64,000 nt of DNA from Amorphoplanes friuliensis DSM 7358 (GCF_000494755.1 NC_022657.1:3944001-4008000), one strand, 5' to 3'. Counted from the stretch's first letter, positions 26,009 to 35,238 are shown. The notes: generated by a model from the sequence alone, not told the origin. Made by a program: numbers and translations.

Positions 26009-26386
26009 TCAGTGGTCCAGCACCTCCTGGACCGTGCGGGAGAGCAGGCAGAACTCGTTGCCCTCAGGGTCGGCCAGGACGGTCCAGCTCACGTCGGACC
26101 CCTGGCCGACGTCGACCTTGCGGGCACCCAGCCCGAGCAGGCGTTCCAGCTCCTCCTCGGTGCTGCTGCCGTCGGCGCGCACGTCGAAGTGCAGCCGGTT
26201 CTTCACGGTCTTGCCCTCGGGCACCTTGAGCACGTCGATCGTCGGCCAGGCGGCATCGGCCGGGGCCAGGCTGATGCCGTCTTCCTCCTCCTCGGTGATC
26301 CTCCAGCCCAGGACGGCGGCCCAGAACTCCGCCACAGGCCGAGGATCAACAGCATCGATGGCAATCATGTTGATACGAGCAGTCAT
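26009..26386 (-). CDS. VOC-superfamily (glyoxalase/bleomycin-resistance fold) protein
   Basis: 125 residues, one full pair of beta-alpha-beta-beta-beta units: INMIAIDAVDPRPVAEFWAA with the first strand and helix, RLHFDV in the third-strand position, and VLADPEGNEFCLLS near the end with the conserved Pro-Glu-Gly-Asn-Glu. Metal-ligand positions His (LHFDV) and Glu (GNEF) are present. Substrate unknown. Single gene between the two catabolic units. Confidence 0.85.
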   Translation of the reverse strand: MTARINMIAIDAVDPRPVAEFWAAVLGWRITEEEEDGISLAPADAAWPTIDVLKVPEGKTVKNRLHFDVRADGSSTEEELERLLGLGARKVDVGQGSDVSWTVLADPEGNEFCLLSRTVQEVLDH

Positions 26387-26416
26387 GGCGGTCTCGTACC
26401 CCGTTGAGCGGCCGGA

Positions 26417-27451
26417 TCACACAGCCGGGACCGGACCGGTGGAGTCGCGGACTATCAAGCGGTGGCCGGTGGCGCGGCGGCGGGGGCGGGCCGAGCGCGG
26501 TTTGAGCGCCAGCTCCAGAGCCATCCGGCCCATGTCGGTCATCGGCAGGCGGACCGTCGTCAGGCTCGGGGCCAGGTCGGCGGCGACCGAGACGTCGTCG
26601 AAGCCGACCACCGAGACGCGGTCCGGGACCGGGGTGCGGCGGGCGCGCAGGGCGGACAGCACACCCATGGCCATGGCGTCGTTGAGGGCGACGATCGCGG
26701 TGGTCGCCGGGTGGTTGGTCATGATCTGGTCGGCGGCGGCGCGGCCGCCGTCGCGGGTGAAGTCGGTGTGGACGACGGGGAGGTCGTCGAGGGAGAGGCC
26801 GTGGGCGCGCAGGCCGGCCGCCACGCCGGCGAGGCGGTCGGCGACCGTGGTCAGGCCGGGTGTGCCCGCCGCGACCGCGATGTGCCGGTGGCCGAGGCCG
26901 ACCAGGTGGTCGCCGAGGGCCTGGCCGCCGGCCTCGTTGTCGGGGAGGACGGCGTCGACGCCCAGGGAGTGGCGGCCGATGACCGCGACCCGGCCTCCGA
27001 GGCTCTGGAACGCGGACAGCTCCGCCTTCGCCTCGGCCTCGATGCGGGGGTCGTTGTATCCGGAGCCGGCGATGATGATGATGCCGACCCGCTGGGCGAT
27101 CAGGTGGCGGATCTGGCGGAGCTCGTGGTCGGGGTCGCGGCCGGAGTGGCAGATCTGCACGAGCAGGCTCTGTTCGTCGGCGACCTGGATGACACCGCCC
27201 GCGATCTCGGAGAAGTACGGGTCGTCCACCTGGTGCACGACCAGGCCCACGGTGGAGCTGGCGCCACCGGCGAGGGTGCGGGCGTACGGGTTGGCGACGT
27301 AGCCGAGCTCGCGGGAGATCTCGCGGATGCGGGTGGCGACCTCCTCGCTCACACCGTCGCGGCCGGCTAGGGCGCGGGACGCGGTGGCCAGTGAGACGCC
27401 GGCGCGTTCGGCGACGTCGACGAGGCGGAGCCTGGGGCCGGGTTTGGGCAT
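26417..27451 (-). CDS. LacI-family transcriptional regulator (second of two)
   Basis: 344 residues from ATG 27451. Helix-turn-helix LVDVAERAGVSLATASRALA and hinge ARTLAGG, then a sugar-sensing domain whose middle closely resembles that of the first regulator (AGSGYNDPRIEAEA against AGSGYHDAPITARL; RDGGRAAADQIM against RNGGRAAAAELL). The pair looks like recent paralogs. It is divergent from the Liv-type transport operon, whose promoter ends in a double AAGCGCTT operator. Confidence 0.92.
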   Translation of the reverse strand: MPKPGPRLRLVDVAERAGVSLATASRALAGRDGVSEEVATRIREISRELGYVANPYARTLAGGASSTVGLVVHQVDDPYFSEIAGGVIQVADEQSLLVQICHSGRDPDHELRQIRHLIAQRVGIIIIAGSGYNDPRIEAEAKAELSAFQSLGGRVAVIGRHSLGVDAVLPDNEAGGQALGDHLVGLGHRHIAVAAGTPGLTTVADRLAGVAAGLRAHGLSLDDLPVVHTDFTRDGGRAAADQIMTNHPATTAIVALNDAMAMGVLSALRARRTPVPDRVSVVGFDDVSVAADLAPSLTTVRLPMTDMGRMALELALKPRSARPRRRATGHRLIVRDSTGPVPAV

Positions 27452-27508
27452 CCGTCCACTCTCTCCCGAAAGTTGATCACTGAGCGTCAGGCTGGTGTTA
27501 CGAGGCTA

Positions 27509-27538
27509 TTGCCAGTGACGCAAAACTGAGCCTAGGCT
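27509..27538 (+). promoter_or_regulatory. Predicted promoter of the Liv-type transporter operon
   Basis: TTGCCA (27509-27514), 18-base spacer, TAGGCT (27533-27538). The operator starts at the very next base, a position suited to repression. Start codon of the binding protein is 51 bases downstream. Confidence 0.5.
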
Positions 27539-27566
27539 ACGTAAGCGCTTTCGCAAGCGCTTACGT
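27539..27566. promoter_or_regulatory. Double LacI-type operator
   Basis: Two 12-base arms, ACGTAAGCGCTT and AAGCGCTTACGT, are exact reverse complements around the spacer TCGC. Each arm contains its own AAGCGCTT palindrome, with centres 12 bp apart, so two repressor dimers could bind side by side. The core is the same as in operators O1 and O2 at 22829 and 22871. Confidence 0.75.
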
Positions 27567-27589
27567 CCCGGGCAAAGGAGCTTCCGAGG

Positions 27590-28813
27590 ATGCGTTCATC
27601 ACTTAGGCGTACACGTGGGGCTGCGGCCCTTGGCACGACTCTGATCCTCGCTCTCGGCGCGTGCAGCGGCGACGGCGGCGGGTCCGACTCCGCCGATGAT
27701 CCGATCGTCGTCGGCATCTCGCTGCCGCTCACGGGGGACTTCTCCGAGCCCGGCAAGGGTGTCCAGGAGGGCTACGAGGCCTGGGCGAAGATCACCAACG
27801 ACAAGGGCGGTCTGCTCGGCCGTCAGATCGAGCTGAAGATTCTGGACGACCAGTCCAACGCGGACAGGGTCGTCGCCGATTACGAGCAGCTGATCGGCAG
27901 CGACAAGGTCGACCTGGTGGTCGGCCCGTTCTCGACCCGCCTGGTCGTTCCGTCGGCCCGGGTGGCCGAGGAGTACGGCATGCTTTTTGTCGAGCCCGCC
28001 GGCGCCGCCAAGGAGGTCTTCGAGCAGGGTTTCAAGAACCTGTTCTACGCGGCCCCCGCGGTGGCGAACGACCACTACAACCACCTGGCCGACTACCTGC
28101 TGGCGTTGCCGGCGGACCAGAAGCCCAAAACCGTGGCGTACGCCGCCATGGACGACCCGTTCGCGCAGGGCACGGCGTACGGGCTGAAGGCGAAGCTCGA
28201 GGCGGCGGGGATAAGGACCGTGGTCGACGAGGTGTACCCGCCGAACACCACCGACTTCAGCAGCATCGCGGCGAAGATCGCCTCGTCGAAGGCGGACATG
28301 CTGGTGGGCGGCTCGCAGTACCAGGACGGCGTCAACCTGATCGTCGCCCTGCAGCAGCTGAACTACCAGCCGAAGCTGGCCGCGTTCTCGGGTGCGCCGA
28401 CCAATCCCGAGTTCGCCTCGGCCATCGGCAACAAGACGGAGGGTGTGCTGTCGCCGACCGGCTACAGCCCCGACGCGCCGTACGAGAGCAACAAGGAATT
28501 CGTCGAGAAGTTCAAGGCGCAGTTCGGCAAGGAGCCGGAGGAGGACCAGGCGAACGCGTACACGACCGGCCAGGTCGTCGCGGCCGCCGTGACCGCCGCG
28601 GGGTGTGCCGAGCAGGGTGACTGTCAGCAGAAGCTGGTCGACTGGGTGCACGGCAACAAGGTCGAGACGGTGGTGGGACCGCTCAGCTGGGACGCCGCCG
28701 GCAAGCCGCAGGGTGCGCACATGATCCAGCAGTGGCAGGGCGGCAGCATCAAGATCGTGCTGCCGGAGCCGGTCAAGGAGGCCGGCTTCCTCTACCCGAA
28801 ACCGGCCTGGTGA
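27590..28813 (+). CDS. ABC transporter substrate-binding lipoprotein, branched-chain amino acid (LivJ) type
   Basis: 407 residues. Signal with lipobox LGAC near residue 25, then the family-5/6 binding-protein start PIVVGISLPLTGDFSEPGKG and GLLGRQIELKILDDQSN. Two Rossmann-like lobes. These proteins bind amino acids, amides or urea, but the LacI-type operator and sugar-enzyme neighbours suggest a carbohydrate-like or aromatic compound here. RBS AAAGGAG at 27575-27581. First gene of an operon reaching to 35192. Confidence 0.88.
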   Translation: MRSSLRRTRGAAALGTTLILALGACSGDGGGSDSADDPIVVGISLPLTGDFSEPGKGVQEGYEAWAKITNDKGGLLGRQIELKILDDQSNADRVVADYEQLIGSDKVDLVVGPFSTRLVVPSARVAEEYGMLFVEPAGAAKEVFEQGFKNLFYAAPAVANDHYNHLADYLLALPADQKPKTVAYAAMDDPFAQGTAYGLKAKLEAAGIRTVVDEVYPPNTTDFSSIAAKIASSKADMLVGGSQYQDGVNLIVALQQLNYQPKLAAFSGAPTNPEFASAIGNKTEGVLSPTGYSPDAPYESNKEFVEKFKAQFGKEPEEDQANAYTTGQVVAAAVTAAGCAEQGDCQQKLVDWVHGNKVETVVGPLSWDAAGKPQGAHMIQQWQGGSIKIVLPEPVKEAGFLYPKPAW

Positions 28814-28820
28814 GTCGCCG

Positions 28821-29708
28821 ATGCCGTCCGGTGGCCTGCTCTTCCAGAGCATCATCCTCGGCCTGCTGCTGGGAGGGCTCTACGCCCTCCTGGCGGCGGG
28901 GCTGACCCTCTACTTCGGCATCATGCGCGTGGTGATGATCGCCCACTCGGCGTTCCTGATCCTCGCGGCCTATCTGGCCTGGTGGTCGCACGAGCGGCTG
29001 GGCGTCGACCCGCTGCTCTCGATGATCGTGACGGTCCCGCTGTTCTTCGGCGCCGGGGTACTGCTGCAACGGATGCTGCTGTCCCGGCTGCGGCCGATCA
29101 CGCTGACGATGATGTCGGTCCTGCTGACCTTCGCGATCGCGCTCATCATCGAGGGCCTCCTCGGGTACGCGTTCACGGGCACCCAGCGCCGCATCCAGCT
29201 CGGTTACGGCTCGGCGAGCTTCGGGCTCTTCGGCGCGCGGATCGCCGTGGTCAAACTGATCGCCTTCGGGCTGGCCGTGGTCGCCCTGGCCGCGCTCTAC
29301 CTGCTCATGAAGAAGACGACGTTCGGGTGGGCGCTGCGGGCGACGATCCAGCACCGTGACGCGGCCCGGCTGGTCGGGATCGACACCGAGAAGGTCGCCG
29401 GGTACGGCTTCGGTCTCGGACTGGCCACCGCCGCGATCGGCGGCACGGCCCTGTCGCTCGACACCACCATCTACCCGTCCCTGCACTGGCACTGGATCGG
29501 CCCGCTGATGGCCATCATCGTGGTCGGCGGGCTCGGGAGTGTGCCGGGCGCGGCGGCCGCAGCGGTCCTGCTCGGGCTGATGCAGAGCCTGCTGCAGATC
29601 CCGATGGGCACCACGTGGGCGCAGACGATCTTCTACCTGGCGCTCTTCGCGACGCTGGCGTTCCGGCCACAGGGATTTTTCGGAGGTCGTCTTGCCCAGC
29701 GTTTCTAG
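28821..29708 (+). CDS. Branched-chain-type ABC permease (LivH-like)
   Basis: 295 residues, about eight membrane helices, starting with FQSIILGLLLGGLYALLAAG (typical LivH opening GLLLGGLYALLAAGL). The coupling-helix region RATIQHRDAARLVGIDTEKV is conserved. Its 3' end overlaps the next permease by 17 bases. Confidence 0.9.
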   Translation: MPSGGLLFQSIILGLLLGGLYALLAAGLTLYFGIMRVVMIAHSAFLILAAYLAWWSHERLGVDPLLSMIVTVPLFFGAGVLLQRMLLSRLRPITLTMMSVLLTFAIALIIEGLLGYAFTGTQRRIQLGYGSASFGLFGARIAVVKLIAFGLAVVALAALYLLMKKTTFGWALRATIQHRDAARLVGIDTEKVAGYGFGLGLATAAIGGTALSLDTTIYPSLHWHWIGPLMAIIVVGGLGSVPGAAAAAVLLGLMQSLLQIPMGTTWAQTIFYLALFATLAFRPQGFFGGRLAQRF

Positions 29709-30729
29709 GAAGGTCCTGACCGGCGCCGGACTGGTGCTCCTCGCCGCGGCCGTGCTGTCGTTCCCCAGCCTCGCGCCGAACCCGTACATCCTGTCGGCCG
29801 GCATCGTCGTGCTGAACTACGCGGTCCTGTCGACCTCGTGGAACTTCGTCGGCGGTTTCACCGGCTACATCTCCCTCGGGCACGGCGCGCTGGCCGGGCT
29901 CGGCGGTTACGGCACCGCGCTGCTGGTCACCAAGGCGGGCCTCCCCAGCTTCGTGGCCCTGGCGGTGGCCGCCCTGCTCGTCGCTCTCCTGGCGGTGCCG
30001 ATCGGCCTCGCGGCTCTCCGGGTACGCGGGGCGTCGTTCGTCATCGTCTCGATCGCGCTGGTGCTGATCCTGCTGCTGGTCTTCCAGAGCTGGGCGTCGT
30101 TCACCGGCGGCTCGCGCGGTCTCGTGGTGCCACGGCCGTTCCCGGGTCTGCTGCGTCCCGAGCACCACCGGGTGTTCTTCTACCTCTTCGCCGCGCTGCT
30201 CGCCCTGGCGCTGCTGGTGTGGTGGGTGATCGACCGGTCCCGCTTCGGGCTCGGGCTCAAGGCGGTGCGGGAGGACGAGGACAAAGCCGAGGCCCTCGGT
30301 ACGCCGACCTTCGCGTACAAGCTGATCGTCTTTGTGATCTCGGCCGGGTTCACGGCGCTGGCCGGCGGGCTCTACGCGCTGTGGTTCGGCGATCTCGACC
30401 CGGTCTTCCAGTTCTCCATCCTCACTGGGTCCTACCTGGTGCTGATGGCGCTGCTGGGCGGGGTGCGCAACCTGTTCGGGCCGCTCGCCGGCGCGCTGAT
30501 CGTGGGAGTCGCGCTCGAATACTTCAAGGGGCAGTTCGGCAACACGCCGCTGCACCTGGTGGCGACCGGTCTGCTGCTGGGCCTGGTCGTGATGTTCATG
30601 CCCGACGGTGTCCTGCCCGCCATCGGCAGCCTCTTCCGGCGCTTCGGGAAGTCCGAGCAGAGCTCGATCCGCGAGGTCACCGCCGCCGAACTCCAGGAGG
30701 AACGTAAGCGCGAGGAGGTCAAACAATGA
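29692..30729 (+). CDS. Branched-chain-type ABC permease (LivM-like)
   Basis: 345 residues from a TTG at 29692, supported by CGGAGGT 4 bases upstream and no better later start. Nine or ten helices; LivM landmarks are LSTSWNFVGGFTGYISLGHG and LKAVREDEDKAEALG. A charged C-terminal tail of about 35 residues follows the last helix. Overlaps the ATPase gene by 4 bases. Confidence 0.9.
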   Translation: MPSVSRKVLTGAGLVLLAAAVLSFPSLAPNPYILSAGIVVLNYAVLSTSWNFVGGFTGYISLGHGALAGLGGYGTALLVTKAGLPSFVALAVAALLVALLAVPIGLAALRVRGASFVIVSIALVLILLLVFQSWASFTGGSRGLVVPRPFPGLLRPEHHRVFFYLFAALLALALLVWWVIDRSRFGLGLKAVREDEDKAEALGTPTFAYKLIVFVISAGFTALAGGLYALWFGDLDPVFQFSILTGSYLVLMALLGGVRNLFGPLAGALIVGVALEYFKGQFGNTPLHLVATGLLLGLVVMFMPDGVLPAIGSLFRRFGKSEQSSIREVTAAELQEERKREEVKQ

Positions 30730-31454
30730 GCCTGGAGACGAAGGACGTCAGGAAGGCGTTCGGGGGAGTGGTGGCGCTCGACGGCGCGACCGTGAAGTTT
30801 CGCGAGGGGCAGGTCAACGCCCTGATCGGGCCCAACGGCTCCGGCAAGACCACGTTCTTCAACTGCGTCACCGGGATGATCCGGGCCGACAGCGGGCAGA
30901 TCACGTACGCGGGCCAGGACATCACCCGCAAGGCGCCGCACGCGATCGCCCGCGCCGGTGTCGGCCGGACCTTCCAGCTCTGCCGCGTCTTCCCGCGCAT
31001 GTCGGCCCTCGACAACGTGCTCGCCGCCGTACGCCCGGGAGGTCTGCTCGGCGGGCTGCGCGGCGCGCGGCACCGGGCCGAGGTCGACCGGGCCCGCGGG
31101 TGGCTCACGCGGCTCGGCATCGAGCACCTGATCGACGTCGAGGCCCGCAACATGTCCTGGGGCCAGCAGAAACTGCTGGAGCTCGCCGGGGTCCTGATGG
31201 GCGAGCCGGCCACGGTGCTGCTCGACGAGCCGGCCGGCGGCGTCAACCCGGCGCTGCTCGACCGCATCGGCACGCTCGTGCGTGAGCTCAACGCCGAGGG
31301 CCGCACCTTTGTCATCGTCGAGCACAACATGGACCTGGTGATGAGCATCAGCGACCACATCGTGGTCTTCGACCGCGGCCGCCCGATCGCCGAGGGGCCA
31401 CCGTCGCTGATCCGCACCGACGAGCGCGTTTTGGGGGCATACCTTGGCGTCTGA
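30726..31454 (+). CDS. ABC ATP-binding protein (LivG-like)
   Basis: 242 residues. Walker A GPNGSGKTT, Q-loop TFQLCRVF, signature MSWGQQKLLELA (the family's variant of LSGGQ), Walker B TVLLDEPAGGVN and H-loop IVEHNMDLVM. One of the two ATPases powering the LivH/LivM-like channel. Confidence 0.92.
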   Translation: MSLETKDVRKAFGGVVALDGATVKFREGQVNALIGPNGSGKTTFFNCVTGMIRADSGQITYAGQDITRKAPHAIARAGVGRTFQLCRVFPRMSALDNVLAAVRPGGLLGGLRGARHRAEVDRARGWLTRLGIEHLIDVEARNMSWGQQKLLELAGVLMGEPATVLLDEPAGGVNPALLDRIGTLVRELNAEGRTFVIVEHNMDLVMSISDHIVVFDRGRPIAEGPPSLIRTDERVLGAYLGV

Positions 31455-32193
31455 GATCGAACTCGTCGACGTCCAGGCCGGGTACGGCCGGGCGGCGCCG
31501 GTGCTGCGCGGCTTCAGCGTGGCCGTGCCCGCCGGGTCCGTTGTCTGCCTGGTCGGGCCGAACGGCGCCGGCAAGTCCACTGTGCTCAAGGTGGCCAGCG
31601 GCCTGCTCAAGCCCCGCTCGGGCCGCATCCTGGTCGGTGGTGAGGACGTCACCGGCCTTGGCCCGCAGAAGATGCTGGCCGCCGGGGTGGCTCTGGTCCT
31701 TCAGGGCCACAGCGTCTTCCGCGAGATGACCGTCGCCGAGAACGTCCTGCTCGGCGCGTACACCCTCAAGGACAAGTCCAAGCTCGCTGCGCGGACGGCG
31801 TTCGTGAAGGAGCTCTTCCCGGTCGTTGCCGAACGCTGGAACGCGCTGGCCGGGCTGCTCTCCGGCGGGCAGCAGAAACAGGTCGAGTTCGCCCGCTCGC
31901 TGATGGTCGACCCCAAGGTGGTGCTCCTCGACGAGCCGTCGATGGGGCTCGACCCCAAGGCCACCAGCATCATCTTCGACCAGGTCGTGCGCATGCGCGA
32001 CGCGGGCACGGCCGTCCTGCTCGTCGAGCAGAACGCCCGGCGCGCCCTCGAGACCGCCGACACCGGCTGCGTGCTCGACCTCGGGCGCGTCCACATCTCC
32101 GGGCCGGCGGCCGAGCTGCTGGCCGACCCGCAGCTCGGCGAGCTCTACCTCGGCGGCCGTCCCGCCGAACCACCAGTCGCACCCAAGCATTGA
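31444..32193 (+). CDS. ABC ATP-binding protein (LivF-like)
   Basis: 249 residues from a TTG at 31444 that overlaps the previous gene by 11 bases. Walker A GPNGAGKST, signature LSGGQQKQVEFARSL, Walker B VVLLDEPSMGLD, H-loop LVEQNARRAL (Gln replaces the usual Asn-like context but the family pattern VEQN is normal for LivF). Second ATPase of the importer. Confidence 0.92.
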   Translation: MASEIELVDVQAGYGRAAPVLRGFSVAVPAGSVVCLVGPNGAGKSTVLKVASGLLKPRSGRILVGGEDVTGLGPQKMLAAGVALVLQGHSVFREMTVAENVLLGAYTLKDKSKLAARTAFVKELFPVVAERWNALAGLLSGGQQKQVEFARSLMVDPKVVLLDEPSMGLDPKATSIIFDQVVRMRDAGTAVLLVEQNARRALETADTGCVLDLGRVHISGPAAELLADPQLGELYLGGRPAEPPVAPKH

Positions 32194-32205
32194 TGGAGGT
32201 CAGCG

Positions 32206-33123
32206 ATGACCAGAAGAAGCCGTGCGCTCGTCGCCGTCGCCGCCGTCCTGGTGACCGGCGCCGCCGCCGCACCGGCGCGGGCAGGCAGCAACGGCCCACG
32301 TGACATCCATCCGTCCCTGCGATCGTCCGTGGTCGCCTACTACAACTTCGACCACCCGATGCCCGGTGACCCGGCCCTCGAAGCCGACCTCGGGCGCTCC
32401 GGCACCGAGATCGAGCTGGTCAACGGCGGCGCTGCCATGCGCGTACAGGATCGGGCCTATCCCGGGAGCCGGAACGCGCTGAAGACCGGGCCGGTCGCGG
32501 CCGGGACCACCGACGACTGGAAGGCCGGGATCTGGTCGGCCAGCGGCGTGCGGACGTTGCGGGCCTTCAACGCGGCCGAGGGCAGCACGGTGATGGGCTT
32601 CTTCAAGCGCTCGATGGACGGCCCGGCCGCCGGGTTCAACGCCATCGGCCTGACCGGCGTGCTCACCGGCGACTCCGACGGGCACGCCGTCCGCGCCCTG
32701 CTGGAGCTCATCGACGTCAACGGCACCCTGCGCCTGGTCGCGCTCGGCCGGCGGCTCGACGGCGGCAACTCCCAGACTTTCGCGGCGAACGCGGACTGGC
32801 AGACGCTGCTGCCCAAGGACCAGTGGGTGCACCTGGCCGCGACGTTCGACTTCACCAGCGGCACCATGGCGCTCTACCGCGACGGCAGGCCGGTCGAGGG
32901 CTTCTACACCCGCACGGACGATCCGTGGCTGCTCAACGGTCCCGGACCGCACGTCACCACGGCCACCGATCCCCGTGGCATCAAGATCGGCGGCAGCTTC
33001 CCGTGGCAGGGCTCGCCGGACCGCAACCCGTGTGACTGCCGGATGGACGCGCTGATGCTCCTCGACCGCTCGCTCTCGGCGCGCGACGTCGCGAACCAGT
33101 ACCGCTTCATGACCCGGGGGTAA
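32206..33123 (+). CDS. Secreted LamG/concanavalin-A-like domain protein
   Basis: 305 residues with signal peptide (1-26, PARA cleavage). A LamG-type beta sandwich is indicated by VAYYNFDHPMPGDP at the start, GFFKRSMDGPAAGFNAIGLT, WVHLAATFDFTSGTMALYRDG and MDALMLLDRSLSARDVANQY near the end. No catalytic residues are recognisable, so it may bind carbohydrate. Its stop overlaps the ATG of the PQQ-type dehydrogenase (TAATG), hence the two secreted proteins are coupled to each other and to the importer. Confidence 0.8.
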   Translation: MTRRSRALVAVAAVLVTGAAAAPARAGSNGPRDIHPSLRSSVVAYYNFDHPMPGDPALEADLGRSGTEIELVNGGAAMRVQDRAYPGSRNALKTGPVAAGTTDDWKAGIWSASGVRTLRAFNAAEGSTVMGFFKRSMDGPAAGFNAIGLTGVLTGDSDGHAVRALLELIDVNGTLRLVALGRRLDGGNSQTFAANADWQTLLPKDQWVHLAATFDFTSGTMALYRDGRPVEGFYTRTDDPWLLNGPGPHVTTATDPRGIKIGGSFPWQGSPDRNPCDCRMDALMLLDRSLSARDVANQYRFMTRG

Positions 33124-35192
33124 TGATGATCCGCAGACTGCTGTTGCCGATAGTCCTCGTTCTGTCCACATTGGTCGGCATCCCGTCGGCCGCTCGCGCC
33201 GCTGACGGCGCCGTCTACGACCCCGTACCGACCGAGCCGGAGACCTCGAGGCTCGCGCTGGTGCTCTCCGAATATGCGAGCTTCCCGCAGTCGGTGACCG
33301 ACCCGCCGCTCGTCGACCAGCGGCTCAACCGCGTCGCCCGGATCAACACGATCATGGAGGTGCCGGACGGCTCGGGCCGGCGCGCGGTCCCCGACCTCAA
33401 CGGCAACCTCTACCTGGTGAAGAACGGCGTCCCGCACGTCTACCTCGACGTCGCCGCGAGCTTCCAGCCCGAGTTCTTCTCCGGGCGCGGGCTGGGACAG
33501 GGCTTCGGCTACGTGACGTTCCACCCCGACTTCCGGCGCAACGGCCTCTTCTACACGATCCACACCGAGGAAGCGGCGATCACGGCCGAGGTCCCGGACT
33601 ACCGGCAGGCGACCGTGCTCTACCACGGTGTCATCACCGAGTGGAAGGCCACCGACCCGGCCGCGGACACGTTCGCGGGCACCCACCGGGAGGTGCTGCG
33701 CATCGGCTTCGGCGGCCAGATCCACGGCATCCAGGAGATCAACTTCAACCCGACGGCCAAGCGCGGCTCGGCCGACTACGGCAACCTCTACCTGGCGGTC
33801 GGTGACGGCGGCCAGGGTGCCGGCAACACCGACCCGCAGAACCTCGCACTGCCCCACGGCAAGCTCCTGCGCATCGACCCGCGCGGCACCAACGCTCCGA
33901 ACGGCAAGTACGGCATCCCGCCGTCGAACCCGTTCGTCGGGCAGGCCGGGAAGCTCGGCGAGGTCTACGCGTACGGCTTCCGGGACCCGCACCGGTTCAG
34001 CTGGGACCGGGCCACCGGGCGGCTCTACCTGGGCCACATCGGCGAGCACGCCGTCGAGGCGATCTACGAGGTCCGCGCCGGTGACAACTTCGGCTGGAGC
34101 GAGCGCGAGGGCCGGTACGTCTTCGACAAGACACCCACGACACCGTGCGACCGGCTCTTCCCGCTGCCCGCCGACGACGCCGGCTACCAGTACCCCGTGG
34201 CCGAGTACGACCACAACCCGGCGCCGGACTGGAACTGCACCTCGGACGTCGGCGTGGCGGTCGCGGGCGGGTTCGTCTACCGGGGCCAGGACGTCCCGGC
34301 GCTGCGCGGCAAGTACGTCTTCGGCGACCTGGTCAACGGCTGGGTCTTCTACACCGAGGCCGACGAGATGCGCCGCGGCCACGCCCCGGCCACGATCCAC
34401 CGGCTCAACCTGTTCGACGACGCGGGTGTGCCCGTACGCCTGCGGGATCTGTCGTCGCCGGGCGCGCCCGGCGATCCCAACCGGGTGGACCTGCGGTTCG
34501 GCACCGACGCCCAGGGTGAGCTGTACCTCCTGGCCAAGGCCAACGCCAAGGTCTGGAAAGTCACCGGGACGCGCACCTTCGCGTCGGCCCCGGCCGGCAC
34601 CACCAAGGTCCGTGACACCATGCGGCCGACCAACTGGGCGCCCGTGACCCCGTCCAAGTGGAAGTTCACCGGCAGCCAGGTGATCCTCGCCGAGGCCGGC
34701 GTCGCCCGGCCCGGACCCCGCCGGCCCTTCGAGTACGCCGTGCTGACGGCCGGACCCGTCCTGTCCTCGGTCGAGATCAAGGCGAGCGTGCGCCTCGACG
34801 AACCGGTCGAGATCACGAACCGCGACGTGATCATCGTCTTCGGCTACAAGAGCGACACGGAGTTCTACTACGCACACCTCTCCACCGACAACACGATCTA
34901 CCCGCACAACGGCATCTTCAAGGTCAACAACGCCGACCGTGAACGCATCGACTACGAGTGGAACGGCCGCTCCCGGGGCGCGAACCCGGCCGTGGTCGAC
35001 GCCGACTGGCACGACGTGAAGGTGAAGCACCTGCCGGCGACGGGCGAGATCGCGGTCTACGTGGACGGTGCCAAGGATCCGCTGATGACCGCCCGGGACA
35101 CGACGTTCTCCTCGGGACGGGTGGGCTTCGGCTCGTTCGACAACATCGGCCGCCTCCGGGACCTCGAGGTCACCGGCACGCCGGCGTCCTGA
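33123..35192 (+). CDS. Secreted PQQ-dependent sugar dehydrogenase-like beta-propeller with C-terminal ConA-like domain
   Basis: 689 residues, signal peptide 1-28. Residues about 60-480 form a soluble aldose-sugar-dehydrogenase type six-blade propeller: GYVTFHPDFRRNGLFYTIHT, GGQIHGIQEINFNP, LYLAVGDGGQGAGN, HGKLLRIDPRG, YGFRDPHRFSWD and GDNFGWSEREG are the conserved blade and PQQ/Ca-site segments. Residues about 490-689 resemble a DUF1080/LamG jelly roll (VIIVFGYKSDTEFYYAHLST). It would oxidise an external sugar to the lactone. Cotranscription with an importer and LacI control suggest that its product or substrate is then imported. Confidence 0.85.
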   Translation: MMIRRLLLPIVLVLSTLVGIPSAARAADGAVYDPVPTEPETSRLALVLSEYASFPQSVTDPPLVDQRLNRVARINTIMEVPDGSGRRAVPDLNGNLYLVKNGVPHVYLDVAASFQPEFFSGRGLGQGFGYVTFHPDFRRNGLFYTIHTEEAAITAEVPDYRQATVLYHGVITEWKATDPAADTFAGTHREVLRIGFGGQIHGIQEINFNPTAKRGSADYGNLYLAVGDGGQGAGNTDPQNLALPHGKLLRIDPRGTNAPNGKYGIPPSNPFVGQAGKLGEVYAYGFRDPHRFSWDRATGRLYLGHIGEHAVEAIYEVRAGDNFGWSEREGRYVFDKTPTTPCDRLFPLPADDAGYQYPVAEYDHNPAPDWNCTSDVGVAVAGGFVYRGQDVPALRGKYVFGDLVNGWVFYTEADEMRRGHAPATIHRLNLFDDAGVPVRLRDLSSPGAPGDPNRVDLRFGTDAQGELYLLAKANAKVWKVTGTRTFASAPAGTTKVRDTMRPTNWAPVTPSKWKFTGSQVILAEAGVARPGPRRPFEYAVLTAGPVLSSVEIKASVRLDEPVEITNRDVIIVFGYKSDTEFYYAHLSTDNTIYPHNGIFKVNNADRERIDYEWNGRSRGANPAVVDADWHDVKVKHLPATGEIAVYVDGAKDPLMTARDTTFSSGRVGFGSFDNIGRLRDLEVTGTPAS

Positions 35193-35198
35193 GAACGA

Positions 35199-35238
35199 GC
35201 GGGTGATGCCCGGGGGAGGCCTCCCGGGTGTCACCCGC
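35199..35238 (+). terminator. Strong hairpin ending the LacI-controlled operon
   Basis: GCGGGTGA ... TCACCCGC (8 bp), two G-T wobbles, then CCCGGG ... CCCGGG (6 bp) around an 8-base loop. It starts 7 bases after the dehydrogenase stop and precedes the S41 peptidase gene. Confidence 0.75.

Noticed and set aside
27539..27566. Reading the double AAGCGCTT palindrome as a terminator
   Set aside because: It lies directly after a -10-like element in a divergent regulator/transporter region and matches operators near the other LacI gene.
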